From Ciona intestinalis (Eukaryota; Chordata; Ascidiacea; Phlebobranchia; Cionidae): a DNA stretch of 64,000 bases. The stretch is from positions 4,003,480 through 4,067,479 of the forward strand of contig NC_020168.2 in the NCBI RefSeq assembly GCF_000224145.3, written 5' to 3'. Both the position numbers and the translations under genes were made by a program. The notes under the pieces were generated by a model. It ran no database searches. It was not told where the DNA came from and saw only the letters and a list, made by a program, of their open reading frames with translations. Every line of letters begins with the position of its first letter. Positions within the stretch are counted from its first letter, which is position 1. This document shows positions 1 through 13,100 of this stretch, in pieces.

Positions 1-427
1 GTCTTTTACGTTAGGGTTTCAGTTCTATGAGTAAACGAAAATATTGATACAAAAATTGATCGTATAACTTGCTTTGTCCTCAAGTAACGAGGCAGCGACA
101 GTCGTGTATGATTTGTTTTACAAACCTCGTACCCAGCTACGACTCTTTACGTGTATATTTTATGGGCATTTTTTTATAGGTAGTTTTGTGGGTAAGTTTC
201 AGGCACTTTATTATTAGTAGTATGCGGCTGACAACTTAGACAGCCGATAGGGGCCACTTGGTTAAAGCAATTGCCCCAAAATGTTGTTCAAGGATGCACA
301 CGTACATATTGGTAGCAACATGCAAGCTTCGAATCTGTGAACGAAGTCGCCGACAGGATTCGAACTTGAACCGACTGCACGATGCTTCTGTTACTTATAA
401 ATAAATACCATCTTGAGTTCTACTTAC

Positions 428-611
428 CAGAAGGCATCACGAATATTGTGTAGATCAAATCACTTAGTGCCAAATAGAACATGATAAAATGTCGGCTTTT
501 GCTGCCCCTTAGTGACCAGAGGACGAACATGTTTCCTGCCATGCTGAGACAGAAGAGTAACCACGTGACCAAGACCCTCACCAAGTGAAGCGTGTCGAAC
601 TGAAACCATGT
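428..611 (-). CDS. GnRH-receptor-like GPCR, TM1-TM2 exon (partial gene)
   Basis: This exon encodes 61 codons plus one base on the minus strand. It opens after an acceptor reading CCAACAG and ends in phase 1 at a donor reading GTAAGT. The peptide contains a TM1-like stretch (VRVLVTWLLFCLSMAGNMFV) and a TM2 start with LALSDL and MPSG. Start phase, end phase and residue pattern match exon 2 of the GPCR at 14652-29871 (RVIITWILFLVSTCGNSFV, LTLADL, MPMG), so the two are paralogues pointing away from each other. The rest of this gene would lie left of base 1. The N-terminal exon should lie to the right on the minus strand but I could not identify it. The GnRH-receptor family call is by homology to the complete neighbour. 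Confidence 0.8.
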
Positions 612-2133
612 CTGTTGGACGAAACGGAAATGTAAACAAGTGGAAAACATTGGTTTTAAAATCAACATGCTTTTAGCAAGTTCAGCTTTGTACCAACCTG
701 TAAGATGGTGTCGTGTGATTGGCAAAGTGGCAAAAATGTGTTTGTTGCCGTGCTTGGGTATATCCTGTCCGCATAAGTTTGAGTGAAGGCTGCCGTAGTC
801 ATTTCTATACGACTCAGATCGTTCAACTTAATAAAACTTAACCATTATACTTACTCCTTTTCCTAGTTTTAAAATTTGAGTCGTTAAAAGTGTATACTTC
901 CACATACATTGATTCGCTCCACAGTCGTATATAAGGCAAGAGTATCACCTCTTTATTCGAAATCGTTTCGAACTACTTATAAAACACACACACCATGTCA
1001 AAGAATAACAATATATATTATGACAATAAACACTGGAAAAAAAAGCTCCACATAAACCCTAAGAACAGACACGATGCTGAAGACTGTATTAGACACGTCT
1101 TATGGTATACGACTTAACGCCAGCACCAAATTAGCTGTTTAACAACAAAGATTCTAACTGCAACAAAACTCATTAATCCAAGACACAGGTCCATTACCGT
1201 TTCTCCCTTTCACTGAAAATCATTAATTAAAAAGACAGTGTTGATTTGTAAAAACAACTTTAAACCCTCCCCCCTCACGAAATTCATTAAAGTTGGCGCC
1301 TAAAAACTATAACCTGAAATTGAATGTGTTCGCAAACAGTTGCCTTTTGCATGCCCTGTAACCGTGTTATGGCTATTTAGGCCAGCAGCTGGATTAATCT
1401 TTAAGAATATGCGTGTTGTTATTGGTCTTAATTACTCCTGGTTCGTTCCCTGCAGTCTGGCTAAACGTACGCGCTACCATGTAAAACAGATTACATACCC
1501 TTACGAAGTTATTACAGCTCAGCCCTGTGAAAGCGATTAGCCCTTCTTTTCGCGATTAAAAATCTCATATACGTGATTAGAAAACTCATATAGTAGCGTG
1601 GGGGAGACAAGACAATTAAGCAGATACAAAAAAATGAAATATTTTTATTACCAGTATTCTGTAACTTTTAGTTAGACTACCAAATCGGACTGTGCTGGTT
1701 TCTCTGGTGTTTGGTACAATTAACAACTCTTTATAATCGTGAGGAAATCGATATATAGTTCTGTAAATATACTTTGTTTAAAACCAAACAAGACAAAAAA
1801 GAAAAAGAAAACATACGTCCCAACTTACCCCACCCCATACTACACATAGAACTGCACTAGCCTATATAGACATACATTTTCCAATTTTTACGTTCGAAAC
1901 GTTTCAGCTATGCTTGAACGATCTGATGTTGCGTGGAATTAATTACGTTTACAGTTCATGCAAGGTTGAATTCGCCCTACTGCAACATTCCGTGTCTTGT
2001 TTCGTAATCATGTTTGGTTGTGGCTTTAAAATTGAATAGAGTCGAACGGTTGAGTAAGCGGCGAAAACCTATCAGCGTCTAAAGTGCTGCAAAAACCTAT
2101 ATACTCCTACATTAGTATCTAAAACAGTTTGGT

Positions 2134-2290
2134 CTGTGTGGGGTAAGATGGTACATTTTTGTATGTTGGGGTAAGATGGTACATTTTTGATTGTTGGGGT
2201 AAGATGGTACATATTTTCATTCTCTGAATTCGTCCCGTTTGGTAGTAAGCAAAGATAATTATATAACCGTATTTATTGTTTAAAAAATAG
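2134..2290 (+). mobile_element. MITE copy, 3' truncated, triplicated head
   Basis: The terminal GGGGTAAGATGGTACATTTT block is present three times in a row before the usual interior (CGTCCCGTTTGGTAGTAAGC). The 3' end is missing. Confidence 0.75.
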
Positions 2291-2767
2291 GATAAAAGAA
2301 TAGGAAATGTGAAGTAATGTGCTAACGATATCCATCTTCACAGTGCTATATACGATTTATACGGCTATATTAACCGCTACTGCCAGAACGTGCTCTGTCT
2401 TTTACATAAATACACCAGCTGTGTACATTTTCTACCTGTCAGTAAATTACTCACACCCTAAAATGCTTCAAACTACCGGTAAAGGCAATTTCTCCCTGTA
2501 TATAGATATGCATAAAGAGAGAATAAGCACTACCGGTATACCCAAAACGTGAATAGGTGTTTCATAACACCTTAATTGACGGATGCGGTTACTTACACAG
2601 CAATCATTCTACCTTTTTGTTCCATTTTTCCTTGGCGTGCGGTAATCAATAAAGTACTGCGGTAGTAAATATCAACTCGTTTAAATTTAAATTCAAGACA
2701 TAATTGACACCAAATATACGAAGGGCGTCTGGTTTTAATCTATAACGAATCTAAACAACCTATATAA

Positions 2768-2960
2768 TACTGTGGGGGAAGATGGGACTTTTTTGGAACA
2801 TTATATCCAAATGTCCTGATCGTATTTTAAACAATTAACAACGGTCTATGGAAGTCGTGGGGCTACGGCTTTATAACTATTTAAATGTTCCTTGTTTAAT
2901 ATCGAATGAGACGATAAAATAAACGAAAAGATGTCCCATTTTCGCCCACCCTACTATATA
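2768..2960 (-). mobile_element. MITE copy, full length (family description)
   Basis: Representative member of the dominant repeat here. The family is about 190-205 bp with inverted ends, TATAGTAGGGTGGGGGAAG plus GATGGGACACC at one end and the reverse complement at the other, and appears to insert at TA-rich sites. In the orientation called plus the interior runs CATTCTATTTTCTCGTCCC, GTAGTAAACAAAGAACATTC, CCTCACGACTCCCATAGACC, GTTGTTAATTGTTTAAAAC, ATTATGTGCTAAAGG. There is no coding capacity, so this looks like a non-autonomous DNA transposon. Confidence 0.85.
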
Positions 2961-4935
2961 TCCACTCACCTAATCAACAAAACGCTCACTGCCCTTGATT
3001 GCCATCATAGTAAACTGCATATAAGTTAACACCCTGATACCATAACTGAACCTTCTATGACTTTGTAATACCGTCGTTTGAGATTGGCATATTACTCACG
3101 CGCTGAATGATCTGCCATTTCAATCAACTAAATGTTAAGGACGCCACAAACGTCAACTCTTTATTCCGCAATCGATTTCAACATGAAATATTTCCTCGTT
3201 CACTCGATTGGCCAATAATGTTACCGTTGGTCGTATTGAAACGCATTCAAATAGGCTCTTTGAAACTCTATATACAACGGTTCCAAGTGCAGAGAAGCAT
3301 TACGTATTTTATAACGCCCACGCATAACATCGGCCTTTTATATAGCCCCTTGCTGCAGTCTTACAAGGCTATAGTATTACCCGTTTTTTCTAGTTTCTAA
3401 TTGCACAATACAACACTGTTTATCTATAAATGGAAGCATTAGATAATTAAGTTATTTCCAAAGCCGCCCAAATATTTTAAGCTTGTATGAAAGTCAATAG
3501 GTTTTAGCGCCGTTGGTCGTTATACCCATCAATACTCGCAAAGCAATTATGAAGATTATACTGCATAATCGGATTTTTTTCAAGCAAGCCTAAAATTAAG
3601 TGCTCCACGTATCGCTATAGCTTCCTCAAAATCGCTATCTCTTTTGTGCGGGTTAATCCATTGCCTCAAAATGTGATTAGCGGCATTGCTTCTTACACTA
3701 AAGTGACGACTACCACATACAACACTCAGTTTTACGAAGTCCGATCCGATAAATTTTTAATTTCCGTGATACTGCATAATCCAATTTGCCAAGATTTACC
3801 TGTACATACTAACTATATACGAAGACAAGTCGCTTTTAAACCTATAGCTTGTCACATATTTATGGTCATATATCAATATTGCTTCAAATGACCGACATAT
3901 CACCTGTAATATGATGCCTGCAGCGGTATAAAGAGCTTTCGGTTCGCCTGCGTGCTCTAATAGGCCTCCCTTAATTATAAACCTTATCAACTGTACATGT
4001 AGCGCATATACCGTCGACTGCATATCGCGTTGACCTTAGGGTAATTGGTCGGCGTATACTCTCGTATCAATTGCATGGAAGAGCATTGAGGTACCGTGTG
4101 AACGCATCGGGAACCCACCGTTTTACGACCTCGAACCGGTGCTTTCAAAAGAGCTGAATACAATATTTATGAAACGTTCAGTTAAGCAGACGCATTAGGC
4201 GTTAGTGTACATGCTAGGAAGCCAAAGGTTAAGTTTATGTCGACGCCACTCCTATATTTGCCTTATCATTCACGTCATACGTACGTCATTGCTTTTCGCA
4301 TAAAAATCGATAACCTATCACCCTGGGAAATTTCTAATCCATGCATACCGTGTATGTATATATTCTTCATAAAAAAATTACGTTCAGTTCCTATTTAATC
4401 TAAAGGGAAAATTTGTTTTTATCAACTGCCTGCTTAATTACATGCGACCGTTTTATCAATTATTGAAACTTAATTTACATATGCCTCAGAGCACACTATT
4501 CGTATCCAGCAATTCAATTACTCTGCTGCAGTGGCGCATCGGCGCACTGTACAAACTATACCATCCTTGGTATAGATATACTTAAACAAACTGTAGTACG
4601 CAAAAAATGTTGCAAAAAACTTCAAATTATTTTAGTTTCTGACCTTGTCTGATATACACGATTAGTAGTAACTGACTTATTAACGTAACTGCGTTACGTA
4701 ACGGAATTGATAAAATAGAAGTTGTTTTATGTTAAAATGTATAGAGTTGTTGCAACTCGACGCCTAAAGTGACGTCACATAACCCAATCCCAATACTTAA
4801 TTAATCAATGCCAACAGTGCGGATACGACTTATCTCATGGGAGACTATTCTCATGAAAACAAACCCCCCGTTGAACGAGGTTAATGATGTCCCGTTCAGC
4901 CGATGACAGGCCCAAATCGATTCCCTTTTATCACA

Positions 4936-5053
4936 TGACGTCACACTGCTGTCACGTGATTCTGTCCGCTATATAATTCGCCTTTTCCCTAACACAATAA
5001 CTAATAACGAGAAACCACTATCGGCACTGAGACCTCGAGGTCAGTCTAGGTTC
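4936..5053 (+). promoter_or_regulatory. Promoter-like block: CRE, E-box, TATA
   Basis: A perfect TGACGTCA (4936-4943) is followed within about 15 bases by CACGTG, then CTATATAATTCG at about 4970 and an ATG at 5054. The arrangement fits a cAMP/ATF-responsive TATA promoter on the plus strand. An identical copy lies at 5409-5526 in the right-hand duplicate. No gene downstream was securely linked. Confidence 0.4.
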
Positions 5054-5089
5054 ATGGCGGGCTCTTACGAGCCTTTGCCCAGCCGTCAA
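5054..5089 (+). CDS. Candidate first coding mini-exon (12 codons)
   Basis: ATG opens the peptide MAGSYEPLPSRQ and the frame meets a consensus donor (CAA then GTAAGC) in phase 0. It sits directly downstream of the CRE/TATA block, which is the main reason to list it. The same exon is present at 5527-5562 in the duplicated copy. I found no convincing second exon, so this could be chance. Confidence 0.25.
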
Positions 5090-5241
5090 GTAAGCTTTTA
5101 CCCGATACCGTATCGTGTACTGGTATACCAGAAAAAGGAATAAAACATAGCAAGATATCATGAACTGTTTGGTTTCTGGTTATAAAAGCAATTNAGTACT
5201 ACAGTAGATAGAACACCCCGCTGAAGCCTGTATAGAAGTCG

Positions 5242-5291
5242 NNNNNNNNNNNNNNNNNNNNNNNNNNNNNNNNNNNNNNNNNNNNNNNNNN
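5242..5291. other. Assembly gap (50 Ns)
   Basis: Exactly 50 unknown bases, a conventional arbitrary gap size, between two near-identical flanks. Confidence 0.99.
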
Positions 5292-5715
5292 GCGGATACG
5301 ACTTATCTCATGGGAGACTATTCTCATGAAAACAAACCCCCCGTTGAACGAGGTTAATGATGTCCCGTTCAGCCGATGACAGGCCCAAATCGATTCCCTT
5401 TTATCACATGACGTCACACTGCTGTCACGTGATTCTGTCCGCTATATAATTCGCCTTTTCCCTAACACAATAACTAATAACGAGAAACCACTATCGGCAC
5501 TGAGACCTCGAGGTCAGTCTAGGTTCATGGCGGGCTCTTACGAGCCTTTGCCCAGCCGTCAAGTAAGCTTTTACCCGATACCGTATCGTGTACTGGTATA
5601 CCAGAAAAAGGAATAAAACATAGCAAGATATCATGAACTGTTTGGTTTCTGGTTATAAAAGCAATTAGTACTACAGTAGATATAGCACCCCGCTGAAGCC
5701 TGTATATGAAGTCGG
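5292..5715. repeat. Right copy of the gap-flanking duplication
   Basis: Matches 4819-5241, including the TGACGTCA at 5409-5416, the TATA-like run and the mini-exon. Near the end it reads ATATAGCACC where the left copy reads ATAGAACACC. Confidence 0.9.
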
Positions 5716-6277
5716 ATCAGCACGGAGTCATATAATCCAACCAGCGATCCTGTATATTCAGTGGGGGCTATAGAGTTGTAAAGGAAAATAAAATTTTTAC
5801 ATTATAACATGAAAAAAAAACTATTTTTGTTTTTAAGATCTAATTTATTTTAATATATAAACTGTAGTTAAAAATCTGGGAATATTTTTTTTACTGAACG
5901 ATTTTTCGTGTTGGTTATCCTGTTAGGTAGGCATGCGCTATGGCATCGTTATTAATTAATGAGTATTTAACTGGATAAAGGCCATTTGAGAACATTATCG
6001 TCTTAAATCGATTGAGTTGTTAATCTGAATGCTGATAATTATGAATGAAATATAACACGTTCCTCGCGCGCCTCATAGCGGCGTTCATGGAAAAAGAAAA
6101 TGGTCACTAAGCGGCACGCAAGCGCCAAATTGTAAAATCAACGATATTAAATTAGGCGTAATGAGAAATAGGAAACTAGGTTTTATTTTTACAGCCATTA
6201 GAGAAATTACGAGTACTGTGTACTTAAGTTTAGCTAGCTTATGTTGTATATAGGTTTTACTCGAAAATTATAGATAG

Positions 6278-6552
6278 TATAGGGTGGAGAAAGACGGGAC
6301 ATATTTATAACTTATAATATCTAAATATCCTGAACGTGTTTAAACAATTAACAACGGTCTATGGGAGTCATGAGGATACTGTTTTATATTATCTTGTTTG
6401 TTCATTGTTCACTCCCAAATAGGACAAGAAAATAGTTAATAATTACAAAGCTGTATAACTGCAGCCTTGCAACTCTAAAACAACTTGTTAATCAATTAAA
6501 CACGATAAGAAAATGCGGGTTTTTGATGCCAACAGTATTCCATCTTACCCCA
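6278..6552 (-). mobile_element. MITE copy, expanded (about 275 bp)
   Basis: Both ends are recognisable (TATAGGGTGGAGAAAGACGG and CATCTTACCCCAC). The interior carries about 80 extra bases. Confidence 0.7.
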
Positions 6553-6909
6553 CATTTCTGAAAGATAAAACAACACCGATAATAGCCTATAAAAACATAT
6601 TTTACTTGCTTCTAATTAAAACAAGTGTTAAATTTATTTTTTTTATTATCAATATAGCGATACTACTTTATACGGTTTAATATTTTTACATGCAGTTCAT
6701 TTGGCGACGTTATATAGGGTGTATATGCTTGAATCGATCAAGGGTTTTAAGTGTGCACTCAGACAGGATTAACAAGCGAACATATTCACTTGTAACAACA
6801 CAACTAAATATTGGATTGCGGGGAGAAAAATAACGTTTCAACTTGTATTTTTTTACCACTATTGCTTATAATTGTAAAGACCCCGTTTTATTCGAATACA
6901 AATTGGATG

Positions 6910-7095
6910 TAGTAGGGTGGGGGAGACGGGAAACCTTTCGCACATAATATATAAAAATCCCGATGTTTTAAACATTTAACAACGGTCTATGGGAGTTGTG
7001 AGGATACGACTTATAATTCTTTGATGTTCTTTGTTTACCACCAAAAGGGACAAGAAAATAAAATAAAAAAGTTGTCCTATCTTCTCCAAACTACC
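6910..7095 (-). mobile_element. MITE copy
   Basis: Near full length, reverse orientation, separated by only a few bases from the next copy. Confidence 0.8.
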
Positions 7096-7099
7096 ATAA

Positions 7100-7270
7100 A
7101 GTAGTGTGGGGTAAGATGGAATGTTTCCTGATCGTGTTTTGAGCAATTAAGACACTTTTTTCGAGCAGCAGGGCTACAGTTATCATATTATTCTGTACGT
7201 ATTTTTTGTGTACTACCAAATATGAAATGAGAATGAAAAAATGTCCCATATTATCCCAACCTATTATATA
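7100..7270 (-). mobile_element. MITE copy
   Basis: Reverse orientation with a shortened interior. Ends in AACCTATTATATA. Confidence 0.8.
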
Positions 7271-9960
7271 TCATTTTATATTTGACACCAAAACATATAA
7301 GGCTAATGAAAACTCGGAACGATTTTATCGCAGGCGAGTGTTTAAAACGACCAAGTATATCACCGAAGACTCATTCAGGCATTTTGATGTCAATTTAATT
7401 AGTTGTTGTGTCATATATTCAGGACACCCTGCTGCCTTGGGCTTGAGATAATTATCTATATTTCAAACGTACGCAACATATAGATGTTCAGTAGTTTTCC
7501 ATGAGCTTGCCGTGATATTTTATAAACAGAATCGAATTCCTTAAAACCCTAATCACCGTACAGCGGCATCGAATATTGCTTTGGTGTTTAGAAATGTTTG
7601 TTTAGTGGACATTGCACTACACGATATGCAGAATCTGCATTACCGCCCTGACATTTAAAGAACCCATATTACGTCGTATCTTTGAATCGCTTCTTACTGG
7701 GATGAGAGTTTTTCAGTGCGTATTTATTGTCCCCAAAATTCTGCTTAAAAAGAGCCGCGCCAAAATGAGTTAGTGGCCATCTTCTGTATAATAGATGCAA
7801 AATAAACAGCTCAGTTGTGGCCAACCGCTATACGTCGTATAGGAATGCGTACAAGTTGTGTGAGAGTCAATCACCCGTGACCTATTCCCCTGCTCTGATT
7901 GGCTGGCACGACCCGCCGGCTATGAGATCGAGGAAAACGTTTAAGTCCCTCAAGCACACTTGGGGGGAGCAAATGCTTTTACAAACCGGGAAAAAGGTCT
8001 ATGTTAATGTTGGTATAGGATGCCACTGTCGGCTTTCTTCTGTGTAATCCAGGATACCGGTCGTATAAATATGTGTCTTGTGTCTTGGGTGTACAACGTG
8101 CTCTGAAGTGTTGTCGCAGTCAAGACATTACAGTAGTGTGTGTTTGTTTCAGGTTGTAGGCAAAACTTGTACGTTAGTTTTATAGCTCTTATTGATTATA
8201 TGTTGAACTCTATGCTGTTAGTTTTGTATATTACGACGCAAAGTGTGATGTTTTCTTGTTTACAGTTTAAGACAGTTGCGATAGCAGAAAAGTATAGCAG
8301 TTGTGTAAAACATAATGTGCACTTGTCGATCCTATAATCATTTACATTTCTTTAGGCGCGATATATATCTTGTTTCTTGGCGAAAAACATAACGTCCAGG
8401 GTCTCGAAAGTGTTACAACGATCCACACTGTGCGGGTGTAGTGTCGCGTTGTGCATGTTTTAGCTAATTGCATAACCGTAATGAAGCTACGTGGACCAAC
8501 TTACAAGCGTAGCGCCGATGGTTTAATCAAGCGCAGTAAACAAGGTTGTCACTTTCAACTCCCAGTGGAATGAGCATTGATCGGGAAATGTACTTTTCGT
8601 AATGCATTTATTGCCGAAGTATATATTATCAAAAGCAGGTGCAGCATTTAGGTTCAATGAAGCAATTTGTTATACCCGCTCTCGGTAGATTGTGGACGTA
8701 TAGTGTTCCGTCCATGGTTAGTTCTTTATTGTCTTTTTATTTTAATCTCACTCTATCGCGCTGAGTAATTTGAAACGTCCCCGCTTTTCCGCAGTCGACC
8801 GTTTTTCGTTGTTGTGTGTGCCAGACAGCACGACTGCATCAGCGCTAAGTCAGTGTTGTTAATTTGACAAACACAACGATATACGGCAGTGCGGTTAAGC
8901 AAACTGTTAGCGTGTGAAAGATCGTTATTTTATCAGGTGGGGAAAGGCGTAAGTTTCTCTCCGAAACTATATGTACAATGCACACAGTTTTGTGTGTTTA
9001 CCTTTTCAGTTCAACTTAAGGGGAAAAGATAAACCGTTGTTATAGAAATTGTTCAGGGCAAACGGATTTACGTTCGCAAGCACGTGCGAACATTACCGTA
9101 CATTGCTGGTTAGTGTTAATTCACTGTGAAGGTACTTTTTACCTAAAAGTCAATTTGCTTCGCAAGTTCTTCGTAAAATTCTGTTTTGGCAGCCTTCAGG
9201 CAATTATGTCTCAACGAAAGTGCTCAGGTACTGCAGGAATTGGTTGACTTATAATTCGTGGGATTAGATTAGAGGCGACTGCGTCTTTGCCTAACTTGTG
9301 CCAGAACATCGTGTTGTTTGCGCGGGTGCTGGGCGACCCTGAAAGTTTTATTGTATAAGCTGACCTACTTATGCTGATACCCTGCGTAGAGGTAGTTCCT
9401 TAGTCATTCCGGAGAGCTGGGCAGTTTTAAGACATGAGAGAGATTGTTTTCCTGCTGTAGTTTTGCCGCCAGGTTACAGTAAAGTCTCGGTGGAATATGT
9501 GTTCGTATTTTCCCTTCTAAATCGTTAGTTGATGCTATAATGTATGGATTAATCTACCCTACAGCGCGCATTGATTTTTTAGGAGAGAGTTCAGTGTTAA
9601 GAGCCGACGTTTGGAGTGCGTTTTGATGTCGACTTAATTCCCATTAATTGTTCGTTAAAAGTTAAACTTCGAGATCGGTTCCGATTTTAAAAGTTGATCG
9701 TCGATTGAAGAAAACACCCCTGTCGCCTTTTAACGATAACACGTTGCATATGTCACCAACCCCGAGTTTTCACTAAGTGCAGTATTATGACATGTTATGG
9801 CAGCTTAAAACTTTGCCTTTGGCTGTTATTAAACATACGGTAATCATAGGCCCACTGGTCAGAAGGAGAAAATCCCTTCCCTGTGTTTTGATTGGCGATA
9901 AAATAATAATTCAACCGTTAAATTATTTTTCTTTCACATTTTTCATTCGACGCTTCTCCC

Positions 9961-10055
9961 TGACGTCACACAATCCAGTGTTTATTTAAAGCTGGTTGCT
10001 GACGTCACGATACTCTTTCAATATCGTGTGTGACGTCATCGCGACCTATAAACCG
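9961..10055 (+). promoter_or_regulatory. Triple CRE promoter
   Basis: Three exact TGACGTCA palindromes at 9961-9968, 10000-10007 and 10031-10038 are followed by CCTATAAACC at about 10045, a TATA-like box. The first ATG-initiated long frame starts 57 bases after the block. TGACGTCA is the consensus CREB/ATF site; three within 78 bp upstream of a TATA-like element argues for a cAMP-responsive promoter. That reading is inference. Confidence 0.5.
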
Positions 10056-10111
10056 GCCAAATCAAAATTTCATTATTCGTCGCGCGGCCTGTATGCAGTA
10101 CGTTACTTATC

Positions 10112-13100
10112 ATGGAGAAATTGTCGGCTAAGAAATTCAATACTCCGCGTTTAGAAAAAAATTCCGAAACCTCGCACCGCGATTATGATGTAACATGTCT
10201 TTTTATACACTGTTCTATGACTCGTCATGGTGCAACTTTTACCGCTATGTTATTGGCGCTAAGTACAGCGCTATTGGAACGTAACGAAGCGTTAAGTCGT
10301 CCCAACCGCAGTGCTAACTCAATGACTGTTCAATGCGGATTTTTAGTAAGTAAGCCATCATGAGTGAAGCGCCTTTTCTTAGAACGTGAATCTGATTGAT
10401 TACACAACTGTAACAGTAGGGGTTCAAACACGGTTATTTACATCATAATTTATTGAAAAAAACAAAAATATTTTTGTCTTAAGTTAGCGTTTGCAGTATT
10501 TGTCGTATACAAATGGATATGAAATCGTAATAAAACAGTTTACAATGTGTTTGTGCATGCGCTTTAGCAGTTCTGCTGCTCCCATTGTCTGGCCACTAGA
10601 CTTTGTTTAATATGCCATATAGGTATATTCGGCTTATCCATAGTCTATCGGCTTAGACTGTTAATACAAATGTCGCAATGCAGAGCGCAAACATATGGGC
10701 AAGTATATGTACAAGGGTCCAAACTCCACACAAAGTGCATGAACCATCAGATTATGTTTATATTTTCAAAATGTAATCGACATAATTAGTCAAATGCTTT
10801 TACGTTAGTGTCGATTCTGTAGTTTTCTCAGTCTGTTTCTTTTTCTTGTACAAACTATTTCAAGAATGTTTCAGTCAAAGTTGTTATCAGTAGTTTGTAA
10901 TCTGGAATGAATTATTTAAACAACTCTTGTTTTTAACGCGCTACTCGCACCCGAATACAAATATTACAGCGATGCCCGCAGCATTGGGAAGCACCACGGC
11001 GAAACAAAAAAGCTGTTCGCGAATCACGAACGAAAATAACTATGAAAGACACAGATGAGGTGTTGTTCTTATCGCATGGCAGCTTTGGTCAGTTGCCTAA
11101 AGTGTCAATTTACAAGGGTCCCCTGTTGCGTAAATGCCCAAGGGACGAATTATCTGATTGTAAGGGATCCCTTGTCACAAAGCAGACCAACGTAAGACTA
11201 TGTGGCGAAAAATACGATTTTTCTTTTTGAGCGCGACAATCTTAATAAAATGAAATAAAATAATACAGTACTGTGGGGGAAGATGGGACACTTTTAGCAC
11301 ATAATATTCAAATTTCCTGACCATGTTTTAAGCAACCAACAACGGTTTATAGGAGTCGTGAGAATAGGGTTTTATAACTTTTTGGATGTTCTTTGTTAAC
11401 TACCAAATGAACTGAGAAAAAAGAATGAAAAGGTGTCCCATTTTCCTCCACCAAACTAAACGACAAACGTCATGTTATGCAAAAAAACGTGCTTAATTAC
11501 CCGTTAATTCCTGTATTTTTACCGCTAATAAAATGGATTTCTTCGCTATATGTTAGACAATTAAACACCGGTAACCACAAAACAACGCAGGTCTGGTAAA
11601 TAACGGCGAAACCCGGTCTGTTATGGAAAAAATATACAAATGACTTATCGGTTAAAAGGTATGCCCACGTGCGTCATCAACATTATTTTAAGTGGTACGT
11701 ACCAACGGAACTCTCTTGTAAGTTTTGATAGCGATTTCAGTTATCTAATGTGTTTACATGTGCAGCTTACGGTCGATTATTATGTGCGCCCAAATCGATA
11801 GCGAGATTAGAGAAATTATTAATTAATGTCACAAAACGACCTCGGTTCAACAAATGAATGGGATTCATAAACAATGAAAACCGCGGGCCATCCTATCTCT
11901 CACGAACATCATGTGATGATATTTTGCAATCTTAACGACCAACTACGACGCTCTTATCGATAGTAATTGTTACGTGATTATAATCCATCATGCGCGGGTC
12001 AAAAATTCTCCGCAGAGGAAGCAAGTGTATGGAAACATTAACAGGTGATTTTAAATGCATTCAACACCTTGCTTAATGCAAGCCTTTATGCGTTGTAGTT
12101 TAGCAGCTTTGTTGAAAACCTCCCCCCTTAACCCCTTCTTACTTTGATCGTAATTACCGATACCGCGCGGTTCAAACTCGCAGCTCGTTTTGGACTTTTG
12201 GCGATGCCTATCTAACTTTCAACGTTAATTTATTAGATTTAGATTTTGGCCGTTTTTCCCTATAGGTTTCCCAGTAGTCTATATTAAGCGGACAGCTCAG
12301 TACAAGTTGGAGTTGGTAAAGGCAAGCAACGAGAGCAAACTTAAAACTGCATGCAGGGCAGATTGAAAGCAATAAACGTCCAAGTCAGCAGTCATGATTC
12401 ATGATTGCCCATTAAGCTGTATTTATTCTGAACTATAAATTCAAATGTCCTTGCACGGTCACCTCTGTTCGGTATACTTAATGCATTGCTGCATAAGCGA
12501 GTTATTAAAACAGGTAAGGTCACAGCTATAGATTAGTCCAAGAGAATGTGTGACTCGTACCCTGTGACACGGTCCGGTTGTCGTAAATAGATGCTAAGTG
12601 CTAGCTGGTCGATGTAGCATGTCTATACGTTAATCGAGTTTTTGATTTACGTCCAATTTTAAATTTTCATGCGCGTTGTGCTGCTGGAGTGTTCCCAATG
12701 CCGAAATCGGGGTGCTGGGTTGGTCTTGTCGGAAAACGGTAGACGGGCATCTAAAATTCATGAGTGTTTGGTTTCGCTGTGGTCTTCTTCCCGCTTTCTC
12801 TACTGTCTTGTCCTATTGTCATTGAGCGCATTGTCTCGTAACAAATGGAAGATTCTGGATTATCGTATCACATATAGTCACTTGTTGTCAATTAACCTTT
12901 TAACAAGGGTTTAATGATTGGACAGCTTCAGTAATGCGATATTGCAACACCGACAATTGCCAGCTTTATGACTTGAAAATTTATTATACAGTATATTATA
13001 GTAGGGTGGGGTAAGATGGTACAAGTTTTAACATTTAAAGAATTTTGTGTTCGTATGACTCTAAAATAGTTTTGCTAATTGTAAAAAAAATATGAAAAAA

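Larger units (their letters stand above)
612..4769. other. Unassigned intergenic or intronic DNA
   Basis: I see no coding exon I can support here. The stretch is AT-rich with many stops in all frames. It holds two copies of the MITE family (about 2134-2290 and 2768-2960) and should contain the undetected N-terminal exon and promoter of the minus-strand receptor. Confidence 0.5.
4819..5241. repeat. Left copy of a 423-bp duplication flanking an assembly gap
   Basis: This block is repeated almost base for base at 5292-5715, an offset of 473. It runs into 50 Ns and carries a single N at 5194. The few differences are concentrated in the last 50 bases before the gap, as in low-quality contig ends. 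It is probably one locus assembled twice. Confidence 0.9.
5716..9960. other. Unassigned DNA with MITE copies
   Basis: No supported gene. The segment contains three reverse-oriented MITE copies (6278-7270). A slightly GC-richer block at about 7740-8050 holds a reversed CCAAT box (GATTGG at about 7897) and an open frame of 76 codons opening at a GTG (7817-8047) just after a CAG acceptor-like site. That block could be an exon or promoter but shows no recognisable domain. Confidence 0.4.

Noticed and set aside
340..400. tRNA-like B box on the minus strand (GTTCGAATCC)
   Set aside because: No A box at the right distance, the T-stem has a mismatch and no cloverleaf can be drawn.
9777..9989. 70-codon open frame before the triple CRE block
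   Set aside because: No splice signals or domain, and it runs into the promoter-like CRE cluster; likely chance.
11042..11230. 62-codon open frame
   Set aside because: No promoter, splice site or recognisable feature.
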